64,000 nt of DNA, taken from contig NZ_PGDQ01000016.1 in NCBI RefSeq assembly GCF_003073135.1, positions 1 to 64,000 of the forward strand, given 5' to 3'. The first letter of the stretch is position 1. Each line of letters starts with the position of its first letter. Shown one piece after another: positions 23,591 to 31,256 of this stretch. The notes under the pieces are model-generated. The model was not told the origin of the DNA and did not search any database. It saw nothing but the letters and a program-made list of their open reading frames with translations. A program made the position numbers and the translations under genes. The stretch comes from Euzebya rosea (GTDB lineage Bacteria; Actinomycetota; Nitriliruptoria; Euzebyales; Euzebyaceae).

Positions 23591-24243
23591 CCGAGGAGGA
23601 GGAAGCGCCGACCCGCGTGATGTTGGTCGACGACCACGAGGTGGTCCGGCAGGGACTCAAGGCGCTGGTCGAGTCGACGGGTGAGATGGAGGTCGTGGCC
23701 CAGGCCGGCACCGTCGCCGAGGCGGTGCTCCGGGCTCGGTCCTACCACCCGGACGTCATCGTGATGGACGTGCGCCTGCCCGACGGCAGCGGCGTCGAGG
23801 CCTGTCGTGACATCCGTGCCGAGGACCCGTCGGCCCGGGTGCTGATGCTGACGTCGTTCTCCGACGACAAGGCGCTGTTCGATTCGATCATGGCGGGCGC
23901 GGCGGGCTACGTGCTGAAGCAGATCAGGGGTCACGACCTGCTCGACGGGATCCGTCGGGTTGCCGCGGGCGAGTCCCTGCTCGACCCTGCGGTGACTGCG
24001 CAGGTCCTGGAACGCATCCGGAACCCGCGGTCGGGCGACCCGCGCCTCGCCCGCCTGACCCCCACCGAACGACGAATCCTCGACCAGATCGCGGTTGGGT
24101 CGACCAACCGGCAGATCGGTGACGAGCTCGGACTGGCGGAGAAGACGATCAAGAACTACGTCTCGACGATCCTCTCCAAGCTGCAGGTGGTCCGTCGGGC
24201 CGAGGCTGCCGCATACCTCGTCGCACATCGCGACGAGAGCTGA
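23587..24243 (+). CDS. DevR/DosR-like NarL-family response regulator
   Basis: A 218-residue response regulator, partner of the preceding kinase. The receiver domain has the acidic pair in MLVDDHE, phospho-acceptor Asp61 in VIVMDVRLPDGSG, and the conserved Lys in VLKQIRG. The C-terminal LuxR-type helix-turn-helix reads RLTPTERRILDQIAVGSTN followed by a recognition helix AEKTIKNYVSTILSKL. In mycobacterial DevR the corresponding KTVKNYVS helix contacts GGGAC half-sites through its Lys and Asn residues, which are kept here. This supports the GGGAC-N4-GTCCC palindromes at 21867 and 28823-28860 as targets. The start overlaps the kinase stop. Confidence 0.88.
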   Translation: MTEEEEAPTRVMLVDDHEVVRQGLKALVESTGEMEVVAQAGTVAEAVLRARSYHPDVIVMDVRLPDGSGVEACRDIRAEDPSARVLMLTSFSDDKALFDSIMAGAAGYVLKQIRGHDLLDGIRRVAAGESLLDPAVTAQVLERIRNPRSGDPRLARLTPTERRILDQIAVGSTNRQIGDELGLAEKTIKNYVSTILSKLQVVRRAEAAAYLVAHRDES

Positions 24244-24262
24244 GCCGATCGGGGGCAGCGGG

Positions 24263-25894
24263 TCAGTCCCCCACGGTGGTGAACGTGGACTCGAGGTCGT
24301 TGCCGACCGCCTGCCAGTCACCCAGCTCCAGGAAGTCACCCCAGATGAAGCACGGGTCGCACCCGTCCAGCACGTAGTCGTTGTCGGCGAACCGGTTGTT
24401 GCCCTCCTCGTAGAGGAAGGTCTGGTCGGTGGTGACCGACAGCCCTACGAACCCGTCGGTGAGGGTGATGTGGTTGCCGGTCACCTGCAGGTCCTCCACG
24501 AGCCGGGGGATGTCGATCTCGTCCCCGTGGTAGGACTGCACCCCGACGACCTCGTTGGTGTTGCCCGACAGCGTGTTGTTGCGGACCGTCACCCCGGGTG
24601 AGTTGGCGACGAAGATGCCGGCGGCCAGCGCACCCCCCTCGGCCCCGTTGTCGGTGATGACGTTGTCCTCCACGAGCGCGCCGGAGCTGAGCTCGTAGAA
24701 CACGCCGTTGATGGCGTTGCCGCTGATCTCGTTGCCGACGATCGTGGCGTCGGTGTTCATGGTGTCGAACCAGATGCCCGGGCCGGTGTTGTCCAGCACG
24801 GCGTTGTTCCGGAAGACCAGTCCGTGGGTGTCGATGAACTTGGTGGCCCCGGCTTCCCAGGTCCAGTCGAAGCCGAGCACGCCGTTGCCCTCGATGTGGC
24901 AGCCCGTCACGAGCATCGGCCGGTCACCCTCTTCCTGATGCCAGCCGATCACCCCCATCTGGCCGTTCCCCTCCGCCCAGCAGCCGTGCACCTCCGTGCC
25001 GGAACCGAGGCGCACACCGGCCCCGTGGTTGTCGACGGTGCGGACGGCAACCAGCGTCCAGTCATGGGTCTCGGTCGCGCTGATCGCCCCCTCCTGGGCC
25101 CACACGGCGTAGTGGCGCAGCTCGACCCCTCGGACCGTGACGTCCCTGGTGCCCCTGCCGGTGACACCGACCTGGACCACGGCGAGCTCGACGAGGGCAT
25201 CGGTGGGGTCGGTGCCGATCACCAGCTGGTCATTGTCGTAGTCCAGCCAGTACGTGCCCGGTCCGACGTCGTCCCTGGACAGGACGTGCCGCTGCCGCGC
25301 ACCGTCCACGAAGAGGTCGTGGGGGTTGGCCTCGTTGTCCCAGCCCTCGAGCATGACGCCGTGGGGGGCAGGGTCCTCGGTCCGTCCCGAGGCAACCCAG
25401 ACGTCGCCGTCGGCGACGAAGCCCTCGACCACGACCGAGCCGTCCAGGACCGCTCCGGGTTCGCCGACGAGGGTGTCGCCGTCCCGGAGTGACACCGACT
25501 GGGCCCGGTGCACGCCCGAGGCAAGGAGGAAGGTCGACCCTGCAGGGGACGCGTCCACCACGTCCTGCAGGGGTGCACCCACCTCGAGGCGGACGGCGTC
25601 GGCCAGGTCGGGTTCGGGGGGCAGCACCGCCCCGGGTCGCACGTGTCCCTCGAGTCCCGCGGGGACGGTCGCGACCTCCGTCGGCTCCGCGCCCTCCGTG
25701 GAGGCCTCCTCGGCGGGGTCCGCGCCGTCTGCCGGCACGTCCGGCTCGGCGGCCTCGCTGGCGTCGCCGTCGGCATCGGCGTTGGCCCCCGGATCGGCCT
25801 CCGCGGTCGAGGCGTCGTCGGCCGCCGGGTCGGTGGCCTCGCCCGTGCAGGCGACGAGGGCGAACAGGAGCAGGGAGGTCACGAGGAGTCGCAC
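24263..25894 (-). CDS. Lipoprotein with right-handed parallel beta-helix
   Basis: A 543-residue lipoprotein: signal with lipobox LVAC (Cys16), then about 80 residues of Asp/Ala/Glu-rich linker. The main part is a right-handed parallel beta-helix of roughly 20-25-residue rungs with Asn/Asp turns (NPHDLFVDGARQRHVLS; VTVRGVELRHYAVWA; IVGNEISGNAINGVFYE; VEDNVITDNGAEGGALAAG). Such folds usually bind or cleave polysaccharides, but no catalytic signature was recognised. It is the last of three leftward genes (multicopper oxidase, propeller, beta-helix) and converges on the DevR-like gene. The GTG start has no strong ribosome-binding sequence. A surface carbohydrate role is inference. Confidence 0.75.
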   Translation of the reverse strand: MRLLVTSLLLFALVACTGEATDPAADDASTAEADPGANADADGDASEAAEPDVPADGADPAEEASTEGAEPTEVATVPAGLEGHVRPGAVLPPEPDLADAVRLEVGAPLQDVVDASPAGSTFLLASGVHRAQSVSLRDGDTLVGEPGAVLDGSVVVEGFVADGDVWVASGRTEDPAPHGVMLEGWDNEANPHDLFVDGARQRHVLSRDDVGPGTYWLDYDNDQLVIGTDPTDALVELAVVQVGVTGRGTRDVTVRGVELRHYAVWAQEGAISATETHDWTLVAVRTVDNHGAGVRLGSGTEVHGCWAEGNGQMGVIGWHQEEGDRPMLVTGCHIEGNGVLGFDWTWEAGATKFIDTHGLVFRNNAVLDNTGPGIWFDTMNTDATIVGNEISGNAINGVFYELSSGALVEDNVITDNGAEGGALAAGIFVANSPGVTVRNNTLSGNTNEVVGVQSYHGDEIDIPRLVEDLQVTGNHITLTDGFVGLSVTTDQTFLYEEGNNRFADNDYVLDGCDPCFIWGDFLELGDWQAVGNDLESTFTTVGD

Positions 25895-25934
25895 GGGCGC
25901 ATTGGACCATCACGGACCCACCGGTGTCAGATCA

Positions 25935-27158
25935 TCAGGCGGTCCGGACGAGGGTGCAGCGCGGCAGGGTCGCCCGGAACTCCTCGGTCGTGTCGTAGGG
26001 CAGCTCCGCGACCGGCAGCACGGTGGCATGTGTGCGCCGGGTGGCGGTGGGGATCCGGTCCAGCCACGGGATGCGGTTGTCACCGAAGCCGACGGTCATC
26101 GTCCGGTCGACGGCATGCAGTCGCACGACCACCCGCGGGCATCCATCCAGCGGCTGCTCGGCGTGCATGCTGGTCAGCTCGTCGGGGATGTCGAGGTCGG
26201 CGACCATCGCCGGCTCCTCGAAGAGCTCCCTGGTGATGTCGTAGACGTGCACCATGCCCGTCGGGCAGTCCAGGCCGTCCACGCGAGGACGCACGACGAA
26301 GAGCTCACGGGTCCCGAGCATCGGGTCGTCGATGGTCAGCGACTCGATGCGCCAGTAGTTGCGGACGAGGGGGTCGGCGATCTGGCCGAGCTTGGTGGGG
26401 ACGGTCCGGTCGGCCATGTCGATGGCGACGGCGTGCGTGGCTGCCGTCGCGTACAGGACGGTCCCGTCCGCGGAGAAGGCCATGTCGTCGGCAGCGACGC
26501 CGTTGCCCGTCGGCGTGCCGGCGATCAGTCGTGGCGTGTCGGGATCCGCGACGTCCACGACGTCGGCCCAGCCGCTGCGGTCGTGCAGCTCGGTGTCGGC
26601 GACCACGAGTGTCCGCCCGTCGGGGCTGGACGCCATGGACCGGACGACGTCGTCGCGCGACACCGTGGACCGCACGACGGCGTCCGTGGCGTCGGTCACG
26701 TCGAGCAGGGCCACAGCGGGCATGGCGGTCGGGCACGGCGACGTGCTGCCGCCCAGCGCAACCGCGACGACCGCCGGCCCGTGTGCACGCTGCACCGGGA
26801 CGACGCTGCGCGGATCGACGTGGCCCGCCGCAGCGGCAGCCGGCGTGCCGGTGGTCGCGGCGGGGACGAGCTCCGCACAGGTGACCGAGTCGGTCACGGT
26901 CCCGTCGGCCGGATCGACGATCGCGACCCCTTCGGCGACCGGACGGACGACGAAGGGGGCTTCGCCACGGTCCTCGGGGTACAGCAGGACCGCGCCCGTC
27001 CCGGCCCCGGCTGCCCCGTCGACCACGAGCACGGTCTCGGGAACGATCGCCGCGGCGACGCGAGGAGCAGGGGGTGGACCGACGGAGGTGGCCATCGCGG
27101 CCACCGTGGCCACACCGGCCACCGCGGCCGCCAGGACCGCGGCAACTGGTGTGGGCAT
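25935..27158 (-). CDS. Exported beta-propeller protein next to the multicopper oxidase
   Basis: A 407-residue protein with an N-terminal hydrophobic signal or anchor (VAAVLAAAVAGVATVAAM) and a propeller of repeated blades (AVALLDVTDATDAVVRSTV; ADVVDVADPDTPRLIAG; MAFSADGTVLYATAA; MVHVYDITRELFEEP). Paired Cys residues suggest extracellular disulfides. It starts four bases after the stop of the multicopper oxidase gene and is almost certainly co-transcribed, so it may bind or deliver electrons to that enzyme; there is no direct evidence. No metal-binding motif is obvious. Confidence 0.7.
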   Translation of the reverse strand: MPTPVAAVLAAAVAGVATVAAMATSVGPPPAPRVAAAIVPETVLVVDGAAGAGTGAVLLYPEDRGEAPFVVRPVAEGVAIVDPADGTVTDSVTCAELVPAATTGTPAAAAAGHVDPRSVVPVQRAHGPAVVAVALGGSTSPCPTAMPAVALLDVTDATDAVVRSTVSRDDVVRSMASSPDGRTLVVADTELHDRSGWADVVDVADPDTPRLIAGTPTGNGVAADDMAFSADGTVLYATAATHAVAIDMADRTVPTKLGQIADPLVRNYWRIESLTIDDPMLGTRELFVVRPRVDGLDCPTGMVHVYDITRELFEEPAMVADLDIPDELTSMHAEQPLDGCPRVVVRLHAVDRTMTVGFGDNRIPWLDRIPTATRRTHATVLPVAELPYDTTEEFRATLPRCTLVRTA

Positions 27159-27162
27159 CGGG

Positions 27163-28734
27163 CTAGGCCTCGTCGGTGGCGGGCTCGTCGGCGTCGGGCT
27201 CGTCCTCGCCGGTGTCGGGGGTCACCGCCGCCTCCTGGCCCGGGAAGCTCGGGACCTGGTCGCGTCCCAGCTCGCGGGACAGGTCGGCGTTGACGTCGGG
27301 GTCGTCACTCGGCTCGACGATGAGCGCGGTGAACATGCCGAACACCGAACCGTCGTCCTTCTCGACGTGGGACAGGATGTGGCAGTGGTAGACCCACGTG
27401 CCGGGCACCTCGGCGAAGATCACGACGGTGTAGCGCTCACCCGGCGCGACGTTGACGGTGTCCATCACGATCGGCGTGGCCAGCGGGTACCCGTCCTTGG
27501 CGATCACCATCTGCGCGTTGTTGTGCAGGTGCATCGGATGGGCCGACAGGCCCTCGTTGTAGTAGTGCAGGATCATCTGCTCGCCCTCGGTGAGGACGTA
27601 GGGCGTGGTCGCCGGGAAGCTCTTGGCGTTGAGGGTCAGTCCGATCTCACCGGCGTCGTTGAGGATCATGACGTCCTCCGCGACGACGTTGTCGGCAACG
27701 GCCGGCAGCGGGACCTGCCCGACGGTGAAGGCACCGAACGCCCCGTTGATGACCTGGTGCACACCGTTGTCGTGCCCGTGGTACATGCCGACGGAGGTCT
27801 CCTGGGCGACGAACGTCTGCTCCCAGACGTCACCCGGCATGATCGGCTCCATGGAGATCATGCCGACCCCGTCGACCTCGAAGGGGTGCATGAAGATGCC
27901 GTGCGGGTGCAGGGTCGTGGCCTCGTCGTCCAGCTCGTTGACGACGCGGATGGTGACCTCGTCACCGACGTCGACCTGGATCCACGGTCCGGGGACCTGG
28001 CCGTTGTAGGCGACGGCCTCGACGAAGTCGCCGGGGGCGACCTCCCACTCCGTCTCGTCGAGGGTCAGCTCGAAGATCTTCTCGCCGTTGTCGCCGATCT
28101 CGGGTTCCATCGGCTGGTTGCCCATGGCGGCGGTCTCGGCCGGGAACTGGCTGACGGAGGACTCGTAGTTGGCGCGAAGCCACTCGGCGCGCTCCATGCC
28201 GGTCAGGGACTCGCCGTCGACTGCGCCCTCGCCCGCGGCGGCGGGACCGGCCGGGTCGATGACAAGCGTCCCGGTCATGCCGGACTCGGCGTGGCCGACG
28301 ATCGAGCAGTACAGCGGGTACTCGCCGGGCTCGAGCCCGGACAGGTCGATGTTGGCGGACTCACCGGCGTTCAGGTCGATGGTGCCGTACTGCTCCTCGT
28401 AGCCCTCCAGCTTCAGGTTGTGCGGGATGGCGCCGCTGTTGGTGACCTCGATCGTCCCCGACGGTCCGAGCACGATGTCCCCGGGCTCGAGCGCGAACTC
28501 GATGAGTCCGACGCTGGCAGTCCCACCCGAGCCGGCCTCGGCCGACACGGGAACGGTCTCGGCGGGCTCGTCCCCAGCGGGGGTGTCCCCGGCCGGCGCA
28601 GCGCCCTCCTCCAGCGCAACAGGGGCGGCGGTGCTGCCGCCACCGGAATCGATCGCGACGATGCTCGTGATCAGGGCGATCACCGAGACGATCGCGACCA
28701 ACGCGATGGCAGGCGAAAAGCGGGACTCGTTCAC
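27163..28734 (-). CDS. Multicopper oxidase with extra N-terminal plastocyanin-like domain
   Basis: Exported copper oxidase of 523 residues. After a membrane signal/anchor (residues 8-28) and acidic linker, residues 75-160 are a cupredoxin domain with a full type 1 site: His105, Cys143, His148, Met153. Two Cu-oxidase domains follow with the type 2/3 cluster: HPHG (276-279), YHGH (318-321), HPMHLH (399-404) and HCHILSH (450-456), with Cys451 flanking and Met467 as the likely axial type 1 ligand. It should reduce O2 to water with an unknown substrate. The GTG start has GGAGGA upstream and replaces a longer frame. Two DevR-like boxes 90-125 bases upstream suggest redox or oxygen control. It heads the group with the propeller and beta-helix genes. 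Confidence 0.88.
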   Translation of the reverse strand: MNESRFSPAIALVAIVSVIALITSIVAIDSGGGSTAAPVALEEGAAPAGDTPAGDEPAETVPVSAEAGSGGTASVGLIEFALEPGDIVLGPSGTIEVTNSGAIPHNLKLEGYEEQYGTIDLNAGESANIDLSGLEPGEYPLYCSIVGHAESGMTGTLVIDPAGPAAAGEGAVDGESLTGMERAEWLRANYESSVSQFPAETAAMGNQPMEPEIGDNGEKIFELTLDETEWEVAPGDFVEAVAYNGQVPGPWIQVDVGDEVTIRVVNELDDEATTLHPHGIFMHPFEVDGVGMISMEPIMPGDVWEQTFVAQETSVGMYHGHDNGVHQVINGAFGAFTVGQVPLPAVADNVVAEDVMILNDAGEIGLTLNAKSFPATTPYVLTEGEQMILHYYNEGLSAHPMHLHNNAQMVIAKDGYPLATPIVMDTVNVAPGERYTVVIFAEVPGTWVYHCHILSHVEKDDGSVFGMFTALIVEPSDDPDVNADLSRELGRDQVPSFPGQEAAVTPDTGEDEPDADEPATDEA

Positions 28735-28822
28735 AGGGCTTCCTCCGAGGGTGGTGGTGACTCGAGTGGAAGCGTCGTCGTGAGGCCGCGGTGCGCCACA
28801 GGCCACGGGTCCCCGCCCACGG

Positions 28823-28860
28823 GGGACCTTGGTCCCGGGCGGTCCCGGGACCTTCGTCGC
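28823..28860. promoter_or_regulatory. Tandem DevR/DosR-type boxes upstream of the multicopper oxidase
   Basis: GGGACCTTGGTCCC at 28823-28836 and GGGACCTTCGTCGC at 28847-28860, centres 24 bases apart. The second is nearly identical to the box at 21867 read on the other strand. A perfect GGTCCCGGGACC palindrome (28841-28852) joins them. They lie between the divergent multicopper oxidase and AurF-like genes. Confidence 0.6.
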
Positions 28861-28897
28861 CCCGGTCGTCGCGGGAAACCACTGGACGCACCAACCA

Positions 28898-28927
28898 TTT
28901 ATGTGCCATTGTTATGTGGCACATTAA
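28898..28927. promoter_or_regulatory. AT-rich operator-like dyad upstream of the AurF-like gene
   Basis: TTTATGTGCCA, eight bases, TGGCACATTAA: an 11-bp inverted repeat with one mismatch in a clearly AT-rich stretch. It ends 18 bases before the AurF-like ATG, as expected for a repressor site over the promoter. The cognate regulator is not in the window. Confidence 0.6.
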
Positions 28928-28945
28928 TCAGTGGGAGGCATCGCC

Positions 28946-29878
28946 ATGACCGCCGTCGACACCGATCTCGACTACCGCACCAACGGCAAGCACCGCACCA
29001 GCGACCGCGAGACCACCGCCGAGCGGTTGCTGCGCTCGAGCGCCAAGCTGAGCTTCGACCCCACCGTCGACATCGACTGGGACCTGCCGCACGAGGACGG
29101 CAAGTGGTACATGCAGCCCGAGCGGCTGTCGTTGTACGGCACCGACCTGTGGCAGGAGATGACGCCCCAGCAACAGGTCGACCTGAGCCGCCACGAGGTC
29201 GCCAGCATCGCGGCGACCGGCATCTTCTTCGAGATGGTGCTGATGCGGATGTTGCTCAAGCACCTCGGCAAGCACGACGCCCAGTCCAAGCACTTCCAGT
29301 ACGGCCTGACCGAGGTCGCCGACGAGTGTCACCACTCGACGATGTTCGGCAGGATGATCGAGTGGCTCGGGGTCCCCAGCTACGGCCCGGGCCGGAAGGT
29401 CCGACGCCTGGCGGAGCTCATGCAGACGCCGGTCATCAACGAGGCCATCGCCTTCGGCGGGACCTACTACGTCGAGGCCGTGCTCGACGCGATCCAGCGC
29501 GAGGGTGCGACCGACGAGCGCGTGCACGACGTCTGCCGTCGGGTCTCCTACATCCACGTGGTCGAGGAGGCACGCCACATGCGCTACGCCGACGAGGAGC
29601 TCGCCCGCACGATGGACGGGATGGGCTTCCTGGACCGGCAGCGGACGCGCGTCCTGCTCCCGCTGGTGGCGGCGGTCTGCAACGAGATCCTGATCCACCC
29701 CCGGGTGTACGCCAACGTCGGGCTCGACGTCGACCGGGCGAAGGCCGAGGCGGCAGCCAACCCCTACTGGCAGGAGACCATCCGTTGGGCGGCCAGAAAG
29801 CCCGTGGGCATCTTCCGGGAACAGGGCCTGCTGGACGGCCCGGCCGTGCTCGCCTGGACGCGCATGGGCCTGGCCTGA
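28946..29878 (+). CDS. AurF-like di-iron oxygenase
   Basis: A 310-residue soluble enzyme of the AurF (p-aminobenzoate N-oxygenase-like) family with a ferritin-like helical bundle. All seven carboxylate/histidine ligands expected from AurF can be placed: Glu96, Glu127 and His130 (DECHH), Glu177 (YYVEAVL), His204, Glu208 and His211 (HVVEEARH). It should activate O2 at a di-iron centre; AurF oxidises an arylamine to a nitro group, but family substrates vary widely and the one here is unknown. The ATG has GGGAGG eight bases upstream. A strong dyad overlaps its promoter region. A BioD-like and a methyltransferase gene follow, with their own -10 box. Confidence 0.83.
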   Translation: MTAVDTDLDYRTNGKHRTSDRETTAERLLRSSAKLSFDPTVDIDWDLPHEDGKWYMQPERLSLYGTDLWQEMTPQQQVDLSRHEVASIAATGIFFEMVLMRMLLKHLGKHDAQSKHFQYGLTEVADECHHSTMFGRMIEWLGVPSYGPGRKVRRLAELMQTPVINEAIAFGGTYYVEAVLDAIQREGATDERVHDVCRRVSYIHVVEEARHMRYADEELARTMDGMGFLDRQRTRVLLPLVAAVCNEILIHPRVYANVGLDVDRAKAEAAANPYWQETIRWAARKPVGIFREQGLLDGPAVLAWTRMGLA

Positions 29879-29920
29879 CCGTCGTCCGAGCGGTCGAGGA
29901 CACCCGGCGGGCGGCGCCGA

Positions 29921-29926
29921 TAGCCT
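29921..29926 (+). promoter_or_regulatory. -10 box before mini-ORF and BioD-like gene
   Basis: TAGCCT, ten bases before an ATG at 29937 that opens a 14-codon frame. Confidence 0.35.
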
Positions 29927-29936
29927 CGACCGCGCC

Positions 29937-29981
29937 ATGGTCCCCTCCTCCGACGCGTCCCCGATCGTGCAGGTGCCATGA
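29937..29981 (+). CDS. Candidate 14-codon leader ORF overlapping the BioD-like start
   Basis: Reads MVPSSDASPIVQVP and ends with a TGA (29979-29981) that overlaps the ATG of the BioD-like gene (29978-29980). No ribosome-binding sequence precedes either start, so the mini-ORF may be read from a leaderless mRNA and pass ribosomes on by termination-reinitiation. It has the same arrangement as the mini-ORF at 5115. Confidence 0.3.
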   Translation: MVPSSDASPIVQVP

Positions 29982-30583
29982 CGAGCGGTGTCCTCGTCAC
30001 CGGCACCGACGATGGGGTCGACACGGCCATCGTGTCGGCGGCGCTGGTGGCGTCGCGGCCCGGGGCGGTCCACGTCAGGCCGGTCCGCACCGGATCGGCT
30101 GACCACGACGCCGTCGTGGCGGCGCTGACCGGGCACGACACGGTGTGGGGAACCACGCTGGAGGTGGCGCTGCCCCCGGGTCCGGCCGCTCGGCATGCCG
30201 GCGTCCGCCTCGAGCGACCGCACCTCCTGGCGCCGTTCCGCGGGGTGGAGCTGGCCGTCGGGGAGGGCGCAGGTGGGCTGCTCGTCGAGCTGGGCACCGA
30301 CGGGACGACCCTGGCCGACCTGGCCACGGACCTGGAGCTTCCGCTGGTCCTGGCAACCCGAGCGGTGCCGAGCGCGATCAACCACACCCGCCTGACCCTG
30401 GAGGCCTCGTGGGCCAGGGGACTCCGCGTCCTCGGCCTGGTCGTCACCGGCTACCCTTCCGATCCCGACCTGTCCGCCGCCACGACCATGGCCGAGCTGG
30501 AGCGCATGGCACCCGTCATGGCCACCGTTCCCCTCCTCGACCGTCCGTTGGTGGCCGCCGACCTCCCCCGGATCGAGTGGTGA
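29978..30583 (+). CDS. BioD-like protein with a degenerate P-loop
   Basis: A 201-residue protein resembling dethiobiotin synthetase (BioD), the ATP-dependent ureido-ring-forming enzyme of biotin synthesis. N-terminal VLVTGTDDGVDTAIV matches the BioD GTDTGVGKT nucleotide loop in position, but the essential Lys and following Thr are missing. The later KPVxTG-type motif reads VRPVRTG (Lys to Arg). The glycine-rich EGAGGLLVELG, corresponding to EGAGGLLVPL of BioD, is kept, as are late strands (GLVVTGYP). It may be a catalytically changed or inactive relative. Its neighbours are an AurF-like oxygenase and a methyltransferase. Its start overlaps a mini-ORF stop. Confidence 0.7.
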   Translation: MTSGVLVTGTDDGVDTAIVSAALVASRPGAVHVRPVRTGSADHDAVVAALTGHDTVWGTTLEVALPPGPAARHAGVRLERPHLLAPFRGVELAVGEGAGGLLVELGTDGTTLADLATDLELPLVLATRAVPSAINHTRLTLEASWARGLRVLGLVVTGYPSDPDLSAATTMAELERMAPVMATVPLLDRPLVAADLPRIEW

Positions 30584-30590
30584 GCACCCC

Positions 30591-31238
30591 GTGAGCATCA
30601 CCTGGCTGGACCCCATATCCCCCGAGACGATGCCCGACGACGTCGTCGCGATGGGACAGCGCCATCCCATGCGGACAGTCACCCATGCCGCCGCGGCGGA
30701 GGTGGGCGTCTGGCAGGGCGACACGCCACGGATGGTGCAGCGGTGGTTCGACGACCTCGCCGGCGAGTGGCACACCCATGCCTCCCCCGACCGCCTGCTG
30801 CCGCTGGTCGACGCCCTCGAGCGTGGCGGCCCGATCCCCGATCACGGGACCTGGTTGGAGCTCGGCTGCGGCGACGGCTGGATGACGTCGACCCTCGCCG
30901 AGCGGGCCCCACGCCTGATCGCCACCGACCTGTCGTGGGAGATGGTCCGCCGCGTCCCTGCCGGCCCCACCCCCGTGCTGCAGGCCGACGCCGCCCACCT
31001 GCCGCTGGACGACCACGCCGTCACCGTGGCCGTCCTGGTCAACATGCTGCTGTTCCCGTGGGAGCTCGACCGCGTGATCGCCCCCGGCGGGGTGCTGGTC
31101 TGGCTGTCCTCCCGCGGACCGGCCACCCCCATCCACCTGGCCCCGGAGCAGGTCGCCGCGGCGATGCCCGGCCGCTGGGGCGGGACGGCGGGCCAGCACG
31201 GCACCGGCGTCTGGACCGTCCTGCGCCGCCTCGGCTGA
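30591..31238 (+). CDS. SAM-dependent methyltransferase
   Basis: A 215-residue class I methyltransferase. Motif I is WLELGCGDGWMTS, followed by acidic motif II (LIATDLSWEMV), the motif III-like ADAAHLPLDDHAVTVAVL, and a late GGVLVWLS strand. The N-terminal 75 residues are a helical cap with unusual sequence. It starts seven bases after the BioD-like stop, so they are co-transcribed. A BioC-like role (malonyl-ACP methylation in biotin synthesis) is tempting beside a BioD-like gene, but the sequence does not prove it; substrate unknown. Convergent with paaK. Confidence 0.72.
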   Translation: MSITWLDPISPETMPDDVVAMGQRHPMRTVTHAAAAEVGVWQGDTPRMVQRWFDDLAGEWHTHASPDRLLPLVDALERGGPIPDHGTWLELGCGDGWMTSTLAERAPRLIATDLSWEMVRRVPAGPTPVLQADAAHLPLDDHAVTVAVLVNMLLFPWELDRVIAPGGVLVWLSSRGPATPIHLAPEQVAAAMPGRWGGTAGQHGTGVWTVLRRLG

Positions 31239-31256
31239 CCCCGCCCCCAGGCCGGG

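Noticed and set aside
26359-30102. 1247-residue plus-strand frame
   Set aside because: It lies antisense to the propeller and multicopper oxidase and crosses the AurF-like gene in another frame. No domain and extreme composition.
30591-31238. Calling the methyltransferase BioC
   Set aside because: Only general SAM-binding motifs are visible, and the adjacent BioD-like protein is itself degenerate.
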